Shown here one piece after another: positions 13,426-23,405 of a DNA stretch of 64,000 bases. Position 1 is the first letter of the stretch. Every line of letters starts with the position of its first letter. This DNA is from Vermamoeba vermiformis. Lineage: Eukaryota > Tubulinea > Echinamoebida. A model generated the notes under the pieces. That model was not told the DNA's origin. It worked only from the letters and a program-made list of their open reading frames with translations, and searched no databases. Made by a program: the position numbers and the translations under genes. Where the stretch lies: positions 62,001-126,000 of the forward strand of contig JBEWZL010000200.1 in NCBI GenBank assembly GCA_045837725.1, written 5' to 3'.

Positions 13426-16047
13426 CTACGTGTCCTCGTCATCAAGGGAATCGTTTTCTTCACCCTCTTTAATGGGTATGGGTGCCAAACTCGTCAGTTG
13501 TTTCATCGATGGCATAGACCAATCGTTCTTGAAGAAATCAAGCATCAACAAGAATCCTGGGCCCGTTTGGCTGTCTTTGCTGGCAGGAATAGCGACGAAG
13601 CTGATTGGTGGAACAAGTAATTTTGGTGTAGGAATGTCTTCGAGCTCTACCCTAGCGGTCTCAAAGTCATTGTACGCGGCTAAAAAGCAAGTTAAACTAC
13701 TTAGGTTTTTCAGAGATTAAGTCATATGAAAAATATTACTTACAAGCAAAGTTGCAGAAAAGTGGCTCGTTGCCAAAGCCAATCATAATTTTGTCGTTTT
13801 CAATTAGTATCTTCTCCTTATCGATTTGATATTCTTGATTGAACAATACTAACGTAGAGGATTTCACTTCGAACAGGCCTTCTTCCAAAAGTTCCTGCCA
13901 ATTAGTATCGTCTTTTTCATAGCCTGCCATATATCGTTTCTTAATAGCTTTGAAATCGATCGGGCCTAATATTGAATTCGCAGAAATGTTTTGTAATTTC
14001 CTAACTTTGTTCCATAAATTTGATAAAATGAAGGCTGAGGTCTGAGTGGCCGGATTATTCGGATCCGAAATAACCTTTGAAATGCATTGCAATCCAAACG
14101 CTGTGAAAATGTTCGAGTTCGATGGTGCACCTTTGTCACGTGATCGACCATTAAAATAATCCAAAACAGCAATGACCGCTATTTCCTTCAGATAATCGTG
14201 TGGTGTACTTCCATTCACTGAACCAGGTTCATGAACGTAAGGGAACCAATAGTCGCATCCATTCGTTGCAAACACAAAGTTGCCTCGCCATCGTTTTTGC
14301 AGGACTAAAGGCGGCGCGGAAGTGTCATCTGTCAAGCCCCAGTGCAAATTGTTGACACGTTCGTAGAGCTCGTGAGCGTAGCGTGAGAGTGCAGGTTGAA
14401 AAGTGCTTTGAAGTGTCATGTAGACTGCTGAGTTGAACAATTTGCCGACTTCCGGCGTATGGTTCAATTTCCAGTAATTAAAAATGAGCTCGGTGCGTAA
14501 AAACACTTTGTTTGTCTTCATGAACGGATTGCCTTCGTGCAAGTACTGCTGGTCGAAAATGACGCAGTCGAATTGTTTCACTTTAGTCAGCTCAAACGTG
14601 CTGTTTTTCTTGGTATTTTCGTCGCTATTATCCCACACCTTCATAACAGGACTGCCAGATCCGCTACTGAGATAAATAATCATCGTGAATTTTGACACTT
14701 GCCCTTTAGCAGGATCATAATAAGGAGTGTCCATATGGGCCTCGAATTTTGCATCGCCCGGCGCAAATCTGTTGCAGCGGAACACGTGATTCACCGCCGT
14801 AAACCTCTTGCAATCCAGGTCGGCTGAATCTTTTTCCATAGCTTTAAATGCCTCGGTCAACGCACTGCTTAACTTCTCTGAAGAGAAAATGAAGCGCTCG
14901 CCATCTCTCGTGCTCGAATTTGACGGTTTTTGATAAAGTCCCAACTGATCCAATTGTAGCAGCAGATTCAGACTTGGCCCACCAATAGTCGTTTTGTAAA
15001 TATGCATCCTCTCGGATAAATTTTCAAGAGGAGACATTGTAAATGCCATGCTTTGTTTGTCGCCGAGATGTAACGCTCGATCCAGCGGCAAAATGCACTC
15101 AAAGTTGTGATAGGACAAGTCGCGACCATCGACCCATACAGCATATAGTGGCGTGCTTGAGTCGTTATTTTTGTTGTCATCGCTTTGTTTTTCGCTCATT
15201 TCATCGTCTTCCTTTTTGGTCGCTTTCTTGTGTCGGTTTGACGGTAACTTTGGGATGCTTTTTGGAGCCAGCTGTGCGACGGATTGAAGCAGCGATTGAT
15301 CGATGTCAGAGAGCTCTTCGAGGTCTTTGATATACTTGAGAATTCGTCTGTTCTTCGAGGGGCAGAAAGAGAACGGCAGTGCTTGAAACTCAGCGGAGGG
15401 CACAAAGTCGTCATCCAAAATGTCCAGAATTTTGTTCAAAATTTGCTTCTCGCTTTGATCTAACCAGCCACGCGAGTCAGCCAACCATAAGTCGCGCACT
15501 CCAACGCAAAAATAGAGTGCTTCTTGTTCGTTCAGAGAAGGCAGTTTTGAGGGATCTCGAGAAACTTGTTGCATGAAGGCTAGAGACCTTTTCGAGGCTA
15601 ATGGGTGGGTACTTTTGTCGATTATAAGCGGCCATAGCTTTCCAGTGATAATAGCTCCGGAAACAAGATTTTGCATCAAAAGTTGATCTTCGATCTCTGC
15701 AGATTCGAGGGCGTTGTTGAGCTTTTCATCGCACGATATCAACACTTTATCTTTTTTGTTCACTTTGAGCGTTTGTACCTTGCAATACCTTGCGATTTGC
15801 GAACTGTATTAAATTAAAATTCAATTATTAGATCGAGGTCAGATCTGATCAAAAATTCAAATCTGCTTACGAATCATTCACACGTTCATGTTCGTTTTTT
15901 ATAGATTCCTCTTTTTCCGTTTTTCTGGAGCTGAAAATATTTTAAGATCTTGAATACCTGCGTTTACTTCTCAGGTGCGTACCTAATTTTTGCTTTCTTA
16001 TTCGGAGCAAGATCTTCTTTATTGTTCAATTTTCTTTTGCGTTGCAT
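13426..16047 (-). CDS. 2-oxoglutarate/Fe(II)-dependent dioxygenase, probably nuclear
   Basis: About 815 residues in five exons. Exons 1 and 2 are short: exon 1 starts at ATG 16047 with MQRKRKLNNKED and contains basic runs (KRK, NKKAKI) like a bipartite nuclear signal. The long exon (to about 13744) holds the oxygenase core: the HxD iron ligands in FEAHMDTPYYD, a distal His in QQYLHEGNP, and the 2OG-binding Arg in VFLRTELIF, as in prolyl-4-hydroxylase-like enzymes. The last exon (about 13690-13426) ends SLDDEDT; it was found from the GTAAGT donor at the 3' end of the long open frame and a TTTTTAG acceptor. An acidic/basic Ser-rich stretch lies near residues 180-200. The substrate is not predictable; protein or nucleic-acid hydroxylation are both possible. 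Confidence 0.75.
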
Positions 16048-16542
16048 AATGGCTAAACTCAAAAGAATAATGCGGAAAAAAAATTCAATCAAAAAGTTTT
16101 AAATTGCCATTTGGTCGCAAGAGAGCTCTGGTCCGCCTTCCACTTTTCCGGGAATTTATTGACGTAAAATTGTGCCATGTGTGCTGGACCGTAGAAGCGC
16201 AGAAGAAATAATTTTTTTACAATTGATCTGGTAACAAACAGTTCTGTTGAAGATCATTTTCAATCGTTATTTTTTAACATAGTATAATGCCCCTTATTAT
16301 TATAGTTCTTTAAAGATCAGGAGTCCCATTTTCCATTTATTTGATTTTTGAATCCATTTTCATGATTTAAAAATATAATTAGATACCGTTTAAACGTAGA
16401 GTACGAGGTTTCAAATATGCAGATTGATAATAGGATAGGGTACAGTATTTGTTAACTTCACTACTCCAGATCGAGTTCGGGCCTAGCGTCTACGGAGGTA
16501 AGTTAGCAAATCTCGCTTCACGTTATTAATTTCTCCGATTTA
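16048..16542. other. intergenic, no gene seen
   Basis: About 0.5 kb between the dioxygenase start and a WSC relic. AT-rich, with no coding-like frame; presumably promoter DNA for the dioxygenase. Confidence 0.5.
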
Positions 16543-16690
16543 CTAGACCCGTAGTTCGTGTTCCTGGCAAGCGTAGTTGCACATATCGTCAGGAGCTTTG
16601 CCGCAATAGCAGTCGTAAAAGTTTTGCAATCCGGCGAAGACATAGCCAGCACTAGCACATAGGTACTTACAATAGTTAGGCGCATTATCT
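16543..16690 (-). pseudogene. WSC-domain relic
   Basis: The minus strand encodes the C-terminal two thirds of a WSC domain without start, signal peptide or N-terminal part: NYCKYLCASAGYVFAGLQ, then CYCGKAPDDMCNYAC and a stop (TAG, 16545-16543). The Cys spacing and the AGY.FAG...C.CG core match the WSC genes beside it. It lies just downstream of the WSC gene ending at 16800, so it may be a leftover third domain or the remains of a separate duplicate. Confidence 0.7.
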
Positions 16691-16799
16691 TCAACCAGCA
16701 GGAAATTGATTGTATGTAAACAAGGCCAAGAAAACGAAAACTTTCATTTCGAGTACGAGGCCTTAATTCGTGATAATAATTTATTTATTTCGTAGAACC

Positions 16800-17465
16800 T
16801 CAAACTCTGTAGATGGCATTTTTGTAGGCTTTACCACACATCTGCCAGAACAAGCTGCCGCAATACACGCATTCTGCTGAAGGTAGCGACAATTTTCCAT
16901 ACTTTCCGTACGAGTTTCCACACCAACATTGGTTCCAGTACTGCATGCCAGCAAATCTATAGCCAGCGCTATTGCAGAATGCCATACACGCGGTTGGATC
17001 GGACGTGTCAGGACCGCGGTAAGCCAGTTCACGGTCTTCAGTTTCATTGAAACAACCAAGGAACGCAGCTGGTGTTCGAGTGACGGAATTAATCGCTAAT
17101 CCGCCGCACTTTTCTGTCGCACTCTAAATATAACATCGTTAAATTTTAAATCTTAAACGAACTTTTAATTAACCTACGTTTGGATTGCCAGCGCATACTT
17201 TGTTGCACGACGACGAGTCCAAACTAGCAACCGTGCAATATTGATTACCGCACCAGCATTCATTGCCGTTTTGGGTGCCTGAATAAGCATAGCCTGCTTC
17301 ATAGCACCAACTTGAGCATGCAGAATTCGTGGTAGTGTTGCCCACGTAGAGTTTGAATGGCAGATCTGTTGCGCTGTGATCGAGACAACAGCCCACATAT
17401 TGAGCCATCGTAGCAATCGAGAAGCAACAGGCAATAAACGCGAGCAATACAACTTTTGGTGCCAT
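16800..17465 (-). CDS. secreted protein with two WSC domains (WSC-1)
   Basis: 203 residues in two exons (17465-17178 and 17123-16800). Signal peptide MAPKVVLLAFIACCFSIATMAQ; WSC domain 1 (YVGCCLDHSATDLPFK to CNKVCAGNPN) ends exactly at the phase-0 intron. Exon 2 starts SATEKCGG, then WSC domain 2 (FLGCFNETEDREL to MCGKAYKNAIYRV). The domain core AGYxxAGxQxxNxCWCGN is present twice. WSC domains are eight-cysteine modules linked to carbohydrate binding in fungal wall sensors and other secreted proteins; here no TM or GPI signal is seen, so free secretion is inferred. Divergent from WSC-2, 326 bp away, with a palindromic element 80 bp upstream. Confidence 0.85.
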
Positions 17466-17544
17466 GCGTGGTCTTCAGTATTGACTTCGTAAGTGAATAG
17501 AATGCGCATACGAATCACTTTTTAATCCTGTTGTTCCATCGTGT

Positions 17545-17561
17545 CGCAGATATCGCCGCAA
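17545..17561 (-). promoter_or_regulatory. 17-bp near-palindrome upstream of WSC-1
   Basis: On the minus strand GCGGCGATATCTGCGAC, 80 bp before the WSC-1 ATG. One of eight matching sites in the same position and orientation relative to WSC genes. Confidence 0.65.
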
Positions 17562-17708
17562 TTGATAACGATTCTGAAACGAGCGGTACTATAATGCACA
17601 AGATAAAATCCGGATGGCAAAAATTGAAATGTTATTTAAGAAATGAATTGATTTATATGTCAACGGAATTGACATGTAAAATCTAGTAGGCAAAGTTTAA
17701 TAATAATA

Positions 17709-17725
17709 GCGGCTATAATTGCGAT
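17709..17725 (+). promoter_or_regulatory. 17-bp near-palindrome upstream of WSC-2
   Basis: GCGGCTATAATTGCGAT, 67 bp before the WSC-2 ATG; the least perfect of the eight copies. Confidence 0.6.
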
Positions 17726-17791
17726 CAAAATTAAGTTAATAGACCACTCTTTTCATTTGCTTACTAAAATCGAAACAGAGGAGCATAAATA

Positions 17792-18885
17792 ATGACAAAA
17801 CTAATTTTTTTTGCGTTGATCGCTACTTGCTTATCAATGTCCGTAGTGGCCATAGTGATTGGTTCGGATCCGAATCCATCAACTCCGCCGCCGCCCTCGA
17901 CTTCTCCAACTGCAGAAGCTCCAATTGCAAATTCAGTGCCTATATCTTCAGCGCCAGTATCAGATCCGGTTTCGGTTCCAGTCGCCTCTCCGATCGACTC
18001 GCCAATTGCAACTACCCTGTCAGATCCGGTAGCAGCACCACCTGTCGATCCTATTGATGCACCAATCGCAACACCTGTTGATACTCCAATAGCTGCTCCA
18101 ATTAACTCTCCTGTCACTGCACCTATCGCGGTCCCAATCACAGTTCCTGTTGCCAATCCAATTGCTGTACCCGTGACAGTGCCGGTCTCAGCTCCAGTTC
18201 CAACACCTGTAGCCATCCCAGTTGCAGCGCCAGTTGCAGCACCAGTTGCAGCACCCAATCCAGTGGCTTCAGCGTTCATTGGCTGCTTCGAAGATTCTGC
18301 GTCAAGAGATTTGCCATACAAAGCTTATGCTGACTCTTCGAACACAAATGTCCGTTGCATTAACGCTTGCACGACTGCTGGCTACGCTTATGCAGGTTCA
18401 CAAAACGGAAATGAATGTTGGTGTGGAAATACGTATGGCAGCAAGGGCGTTTTTAATGAACAAATGTGCAATGTCGCCTGCACTGGCGATACTACTGTAA
18501 GTACTGTAACCGTTCGCAGATCCAAACTTAGATTATTAATACAATTTTCTAGCAATACTGCGGTGGACCCTACAGAAACTCAGTGTATAGAACGCCTTCA
18601 CGCTACATTGGCTGCTTCCAAGATTCGTCCAATCGTGACTTAAAATTCAACGGGTACTGGGGGAATGCCTACAGTCTGCCTTACAATTGTCAGGAGATCT
18701 GCAGAATGGCTGGCTATGCGTATGCTGGCTTGCAAACAGGCAGTGAATGCTGGTGCGGCAATAGTTATGGCTCACAAGGTCGTTTGAGCGAAGGTGCTTG
18801 CAATGTCTTGTGCACGGCGTCTAATCCACCTTATTCCACCGTCGTATGCGGCGAAAGCTGGATCAACTCAGTTTACAGAGTGTAA
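17792..18885 (+). CDS. secreted WSC protein with PV-rich stalk (WSC-2)
   Basis: 345 residues, exons 17792-18496 and 18553-18885, intron 56 nt in phase 0. Signal peptide MTKLIFFALIATCLSMSVVA, then about 135 residues of short Pro/Val/Ala/Ile repeats (units like APVATPVD, VPVTVPVS), probably an extended stalk. WSC domain 1 follows (FIGCFEDSASRDLPYK, NECWCGNTYG), and WSC domain 2 is in exon 2 (QYCGGPYRNSVYR, YIGCFQDSSNRDLKFN, SECWCGNSYGSQG), ending WINSVYRV. An AATAAA lies shortly after the stop near 18916. Closest relative in the window is WSC-6. A stalk separating lectin-like heads from a surface is an inference. The element at 17709 precedes it. Confidence 0.85.
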
Positions 18886-19055
18886 AATCTTGCGTTGTAC
18901 CAGGTCCCGTTGAAAAATAAAGTTGTTCATGGCTCGGTAATTCGAAATGAAATTTTGATCTGAAAACAATTCAACAATTAAGGAGTGATACAGCATGAAG
19001 CAGAGATAATTTTAGGGCTCTTGTAAGTATATAGCAAGTATTATTGTAGATATTT

Positions 19056-19255
19056 GTGCAGCTACAGTGACGCAGCACTTAGCGTATGAATAGGCCAAGC
19101 GGATCGGTTTTTTGGCAGCCCTGGTGGAGAAGTCACGTGCGATTCACACCAAAATTGGAAGTTCGAGGAAATAGAAGTGTCGAACGCCAACGCCAAGACT
19201 ACCACAAGGCTCGTATATTTGACAGAGCCTAATATTCATTTGTTAATTTTTTCTT
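19056..19255 (+). repeat. split direct repeat A1
   Basis: 200 bp starting GTGCAGCTACAGTGACG and ending TTAATTTTTTCTT; repeated at 23406-23605 without an evident difference. Confidence 0.9.
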
Positions 19256-19277
19256 AATTCGGAAATAAATTTCAACG

Positions 19278-20141
19278 ATGACTGCGAGACAATCGTTTAT
19301 CCAGAACCTAGTGGAGACACTCAAGACCCCACTACTCTCAAACTGGCCTGAAGCGCGACTCTGGAAGCAAGCTCTGGGATCCGTGAAATGGTCGATCATA
19401 GATCAGGCTGGGTCAGATGTGGACCAGCTTCGCTTCTTATGCTCCCTGGCGTTGGCGTACTGCTTAGGAGGGGAGTTTGATCAATTGGAGCGCAGCCCAG
19501 CAGTGTCGAAGGAGGAAATCTCTCGGATCTACTCCAAGGCGGCAGATTTAGTGGAGGATCCGGAGCTGTTGCCGTTGTTGGCCCCAGTGACTAAACGGGT
19601 GGAGAATTGGTCGTCCCAAGGACCTCCTCAGCCAGTGGATCGCCCATCGGAGTCTCCTGAGAAGATCAACTCGGATGGCGACCAAGATTCAGAAGACTCA
19701 GACAGTGCTGAAGCGGAGATTGCCCGAGCTGTCCGAGAGTACATGAAGAAGAAGCGCAATAAACGGCAGAAGATCGGAGAGTCTCAACCGAAGACCCCTG
19801 CTACAGCCCCAGCAGTGCAGATCACGGATGTCCCCCCTCCTAGCGCTTTGGCGAAAGACCCTAAGGTGGCGGCAGGTGCTGACGCACTCATCGCCCAATT
19901 GGAGCTCAAGTTGTCGTCGATGAAATCGCAGTTGGACTCGCTAGCTGGGAGCCTCGTTCCCCAGAGCCCCATCAACAACTTGCTTTTGCCTCAGCCCTGG
20001 GGCCAATCTTTGATCCACGGAACGTCGAAAGCCACCCCTGTTGGTCAACTGGCGGATGTCCAAGCGACAGTCGAGCTGAGGAAGCCAGGCCAGGTCTATC
20101 AAGGAGGCATTGGAGAAGAGGTTGCAACCCTCGCAGGCTAA
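19278..20141 (+). CDS. retrotransposon Gag-like protein, N-terminal ORF
   Basis: 287 residues starting MTARQSFIQNL, 22 bp after repeat A1. N-terminal half is helical and Trp/Leu containing; then an acidic Ser-rich linker (DGDQDSEDSDSAEAE), a basic stretch (MKKKRNKRQK) and a Pro-rich part. No catalytic motif. Position before the zinc-finger ORF and RT suggests it is the structural Gag. It overlaps the next ORF by 32 nt in the +1 frame, so either programmed frameshifting or a mutation separates the two. Confidence 0.65.
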   Translation: MTARQSFIQNLVETLKTPLLSNWPEARLWKQALGSVKWSIIDQAGSDVDQLRFLCSLALAYCLGGEFDQLERSPAVSKEEISRIYSKAADLVEDPELLPLLAPVTKRVENWSSQGPPQPVDRPSESPEKINSDGDQDSEDSDSAEAEIARAVREYMKKKRNKRQKIGESQPKTPATAPAVQITDVPPPSALAKDPKVAAGADALIAQLELKLSSMKSQLDSLAGSLVPQSPINNLLLPQPWGQSLIHGTSKATPVGQLADVQATVELRKPGQVYQGGIGEEVATLAG

Positions 20142-20643
20142 GGTCCCACAGAACGCGGAGGATTATATCCGAGCGTCGTGGGAAGTCAAGGACCTCCTCG
20201 AGAAGGAGGAAGGTTTCGTCGAGCGAGATTACAATGCCTTTGTCCGCTGGATCGTGGAGCTTGGTGATGGCTACGAATGGCTCTCAGTTATGGCACTGGA
20301 CGAGCGCCTCAGATCGCTCCAAGCAGTGGGCAAGCTTCGCTGGAAAGACAGGCCCTTGGAGAGCCTCTTCACTACTCTTCGAGCTCGTCCAATTCATCAA
20401 CGTGCCGAGGCCAAGCAGGACAACAAGCCCAAGGCCTTTTCAGGCACCAAGAAGAAGAAGGGTGTCTGCTTTGCTTTCAACGGTCACAAGGGTTGTTCGA
20501 AGAGCGCTGATGCATGCGAGTACTCTCATTCGTGCTCTGACTGTAAGTCCTCCAATCACAATGTCCTTCATTGCTCCAGTGGCCCAAAAGGCCATCCCGG
20601 CAAGACGAGTTCATCGGGCGCGTCTGCGGAGCGCCGGGAGTAG
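20110..20643 (+). CDS. retrotransposon Gag-like protein, zinc-finger ORF
   Basis: 177 residues from a possible ATG at 20110. Basic linker KPKAFSGTKKKKG, then a Cys/His cluster (CFAFNGHKGCSKSADACEYSH followed by CSDCKSSNHNVLHC) that looks like a CCCH plus CCHC nucleic-acid-binding module, common in Gag proteins of DIRS-type elements. It continues the preceding ORF in another frame and overlaps the RT frame by about 70 nt. Confidence 0.65.
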   Translation: MEKRLQPSQAKVPQNAEDYIRASWEVKDLLEKEEGFVERDYNAFVRWIVELGDGYEWLSVMALDERLRSLQAVGKLRWKDRPLESLFTTLRARPIHQRAEAKQDNKPKAFSGTKKKKGVCFAFNGHKGCSKSADACEYSHSCSDCKSSNHNVLHCSSGPKGHPGKTSSSGASAERRE

Positions 20644-22205
20644 AGATCGTAGCCCGCTCTAGTGCAGTGACTCTCCGCTTCAATCAGTGGAAGAGATTCT
20701 TGGTGGGGGACTCTGACGCGGACTTCCTGACCGACATTTTCAAGCCTGGTGGTGGCCTTCGAGTTGTCAAGGAGGGTGTGGCTGTGCCAGCGTCTTTCTT
20801 GCCGAACTACGCTAGTGTCTTGGAGTGCGAAGACTTCATCCACCAAGACATTATGACGGAACTAGAGAAGGGTTTCATTGCAGTACTGCCAGTCCAACCA
20901 TACAAAGTCAATGCTCTTGGTGCAGTCAAGAAGAGCGAAGGCAAGTTCCGTCGCATTACTGATCTCAGTCGCCCAAAGGGCACGGCGTTGAATGAATACA
21001 TTGATTTGGTCAATTTTCAGTTTAGCACGGTCGATGATGCATGCGACTTCATAATGGAAAACCCTTGGGTTTTTGGCTGCAAGTTCGACATTGAAACAGC
21101 TTATCGTCATGTCCCAATCTGGCCGGGTGACTGGCATTACTTTGGCTTCGAGTGGCGTGGCACCTTCTACATCGATCTGCGCCTCTGCTTTGGTCTAGCT
21201 TCAGCTCCTTACGTTTTCTGGAGAATTTCTAATTTCATTGTCCGAGTAGGCAACAAGTTCTTTAACGTGGCCTTCATTTTGCCCTACATTGACGACTTCC
21301 TCGTGCTTTCTGTTGGCACTGACTCTGATGCTGCACGCACTCAAGCTTGGAAAGACTTCGTCAATTTCCGCGAGTGTCTAACCGAATTGGGTTGGCCAAT
21401 TTCGGAGAAGAAGATGGTTGAGCCCTGTCAAGATCTGGTCTTCCTTGGCATCGGCATCAATATGCATGATCGCATCATTTCTTTACCAGAAGACAAGCTA
21501 GCTGACCTTCTCGACATTCTACGGAGCTTCAAGGATCGAGTTTCGTGCACTAAGCGCGATCTGGAGCGCTTGATTGGTAAGCTCAACTTCGGCGCTAAAG
21601 TGATCAGGGGCGGACGCACTTTCCTCCGCCGCATGATCATCCTGGCCAACTCAGTCCCAGAGCGACATCACGTGGTGTCTCTAGACGATGAATTCCGTGC
21701 AGATTTGGATTGGTGGCTTCGATTTGCGAGCGCCTGGAATGGCAAAGCCGTTATGCTGGACCCAATGCCCATTGACATGCGTCGGTTTGAGGTGGACGCC
21801 TCAAATAGTGCTGCGTGTGCTATCTTCGACAAGCACTTCATCGTGCGGATCCACGACCCTTCGACATCTGCGTGGCACATCAATGATAAGGAGTGCCTTT
21901 CAGTCTACTTGGCTGCGCTTCGCTGGGCCCCAGAATGGGCCAACAAGCGGGTGATTGTCTCATCGGACAATACCACGACCGTTTCGGCCATCAACAAGGG
22001 GTCTTCAGCATCCCCAATCATCATGCGAATGCTACGGTCTCTGTTTTGGCTATCAGCGACACACAACTTTCACTTGACTGCGGTCCACATACCGGGGGTT
22101 CTTAACGACCTGGCAGATGCGGGTTCGCGATTGAACTTCGACAAACTGATTGACAAAGGGCTCTCCATGCAGTTGTGCCCCGAGTTTGATCCAGAATGTC
22201 TTTGA
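20571..22205 (+). CDS. reverse transcriptase/RNase H of the YR retrotransposon
   Basis: Up to 544 residues; the true start may be nearer 20640. RT landmarks in order: LGAVKKSEGKFRRITDLSRP, GCKFDIETAYRHVPIWP, CFGLASAPYVFWR and the catalytic box LPYIDDFLVL (YIDD). The RNase H region follows with FEVDASNSAA, NDKECLSVY and SSDNTTTV (acidic residues of the active site) and ends with an N-D-LADAGSR stretch. The RT plus RNase H order without an integrase fits DIRS-like pol. The frame is uninterrupted. Its stop overlaps the start codon of the recombinase ORF. Confidence 0.9.
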   Translation: MLQWPKRPSRQDEFIGRVCGAPGVEIVARSSAVTLRFNQWKRFLVGDSDADFLTDIFKPGGGLRVVKEGVAVPASFLPNYASVLECEDFIHQDIMTELEKGFIAVLPVQPYKVNALGAVKKSEGKFRRITDLSRPKGTALNEYIDLVNFQFSTVDDACDFIMENPWVFGCKFDIETAYRHVPIWPGDWHYFGFEWRGTFYIDLRLCFGLASAPYVFWRISNFIVRVGNKFFNVAFILPYIDDFLVLSVGTDSDAARTQAWKDFVNFRECLTELGWPISEKKMVEPCQDLVFLGIGINMHDRIISLPEDKLADLLDILRSFKDRVSCTKRDLERLIGKLNFGAKVIRGGRTFLRRMIILANSVPERHHVVSLDDEFRADLDWWLRFASAWNGKAVMLDPMPIDMRRFEVDASNSAACAIFDKHFIVRIHDPSTSAWHINDKECLSVYLAALRWAPEWANKRVIVSSDNTTTVSAINKGSSASPIIMRMLRSLFWLSATHNFHLTAVHIPGVLNDLADAGSRLNFDKLIDKGLSMQLCPEFDPECL

Positions 22206-23272
22206 CAGCGGAAGATTACATTGGCCTCGGCTATGTGGACTCCACGGTCAAGGCCAGGCAGGCAGTGGTTTTGGCCTTTGCCAGGTTCTGCTACGCTTCA
22301 AATCGAACATTCTTCCCGACAAACGAGTTTGTCCTGGCCGACTACGCGGCATATCTTGCAAATAATGGTGTCAAGGCAAGTTCGATCAAGACATACTTGA
22401 CAGCCATTTTCGCCTTTCAACAGTTGCATGGTGGCCCACACCCAGCACGTGACAGCCTTCGCCTCAAGGTGGTCCTCAAGGGCATTAAACGCGCACAGTC
22501 CTACACACCGTCGAGCAAGCACCCCCTCACTCCTGTGGAGTTGCTCAAAATCAAGGCATGCTTAGACTGGTCATCGTCTCTCCATCGCACCTTCTGGGCT
22601 TGCCTCGTGGTTGGTTTCTGGTCATTTCTTCGGGGTGGAAACCTAGTGCAGAAATCCGCGAAGAAATTCGACCCAGCGAAGCATCTCAGCGCGTTGAACT
22701 TGTCGAGGAACGAGCGTGGATTTTTGATTTCGCTCAATCGAACGAAGACAGTCCAATTCAACGAGAGAAGGCTGATCATCCCGCTACTCTCAGTACCGGG
22801 AAATGCACTGTGTCCCGAAGTGGCCCTGGAGGCGATGTGGGCCTTGTGTCCCATGCCTGAATCAGGGTCGCTTTTTTGTTTTAAGGGTGATGACGGTAGA
22901 GTTATGCCGCTGGTGCACTCAAAGCTTAACGATAGTAAGTATTGTGGCAGTAGTTGCATATTGTGCTTACTTACCTGTTTTTCTCCAGTGATCAAGAAGA
23001 CCTGCCTTCAGTGCGGGTTGGATCCGAAGGATTTCTCCGCACATTCGCTGCGTAAAGGTGGCACGACGGGAGCCTTCATCGCGGGAGCGGACAGGGTGAT
23101 GGTCAAAGCTCAAGGAGACTGGGTGTCAGACGCCTACATGCGTTATGTCACTTTTTCTCTGGATCAGCGCTTGTCAGTCCCACAGGCGATCATCGAGGCG
23201 ATGAGAACTCCTCAATTTTTTGAGCGCTGCTCTTCCTTGTCACTAGCGACAGCGGCGGCGATCTATCAATGA
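22196..23272 (+). CDS. tyrosine recombinase of the retrotransposon
   Basis: 358 residues as an uninterrupted frame. N-terminal SAM-like helical domain (about residues 1-95: SSIKTYLTAIFAFQQL), catalytic domain with the first Arg in FWSFLRGGNL, the HSLRKGG box (His-x-x-Arg), a Trp in AQGDW and the nucleophilic Tyr in DAYMRYV. This enzyme would insert the circular cDNA. Starts inside the end of the RT ORF (ATGTCTTTGA overlap). It contains an in-frame 54-nt GT-AG segment (22935-22988) that looks like a host-type intron; removal gives SKLNDMIKKTCLQCG, which reads more naturally than the unspliced form. Confidence 0.88.
   Translation: MSLTAEDYIGLGYVDSTVKARQAVVLAFARFCYASNRTFFPTNEFVLADYAAYLANNGVKASSIKTYLTAIFAFQQLHGGPHPARDSLRLKVVLKGIKRAQSYTPSSKHPLTPVELLKIKACLDWSSSLHRTFWACLVVGFWSFLRGGNLVQKSAKKFDPAKHLSALNLSRNERGFLISLNRTKTVQFNERRLIIPLLSVPGNALCPEVALEAMWALCPMPESGSLFCFKGDDGRVMPLVHSKLNDSKYCGSSCILCLLTCFSPVIKKTCLQCGLDPKDFSAHSLRKGGTTGAFIAGADRVMVKAQGDWVSDAYMRYVTFSLDQRLSVPQAIIEAMRTPQFFERCSSLSLATAAAIYQ
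22935..22988 (+). other. probable in-frame intron inside the recombinase ORF
   Basis: 54 nt, GTAAGTATTG at the 5' side and TTTTTCTCCAG at the 3' side, no stop codon in frame. Composition (T-rich, CTTACTTAC) differs from the GC-rich flanks and resembles host introns. Confidence 0.65.
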
Positions 23273-23300
23273 TCTGGTTTGGGGGCTCGTTCGCTGTGTT

Positions 23301-23405
23301 TGGGGGCTTTGGTGCTCTCGTTAGCCCCAACCCGTGGCGGGGGGTGACGGGGAGCCACCACCCCTAATAAAGCTGAATTTACCCCCACGAGCAGCGCAGG
23401 CATTC
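23301..23405 (+). repeat. split direct repeat B1
   Basis: 105 bp with CCCGTGGCGGGGGGTGACGG and an AATAAA; repeated at 23636-23740. Confidence 0.9.

Noticed and set aside
13430-13720. 96-codon plus-strand frame downstream of the receptor kinase
   Set aside because: The opposite strand is the last exon of the dioxygenase with normal splice sites.
17764-18321. 185-codon open frame antisense to the WSC-2 stalk (also 27366-27686 antisense to WSC-6)
   Set aside because: Gly/Thr/Ala repeats are the reverse complement of the Pro/Val stalk codons; the sense strand has a signal peptide and WSC domains.
22196-23272. Tyrosine recombinase as a sign of phage or integron
   Set aside because: Linked RT/RNase H, Gag-like ORFs and split direct repeats identify a eukaryotic retroelement.
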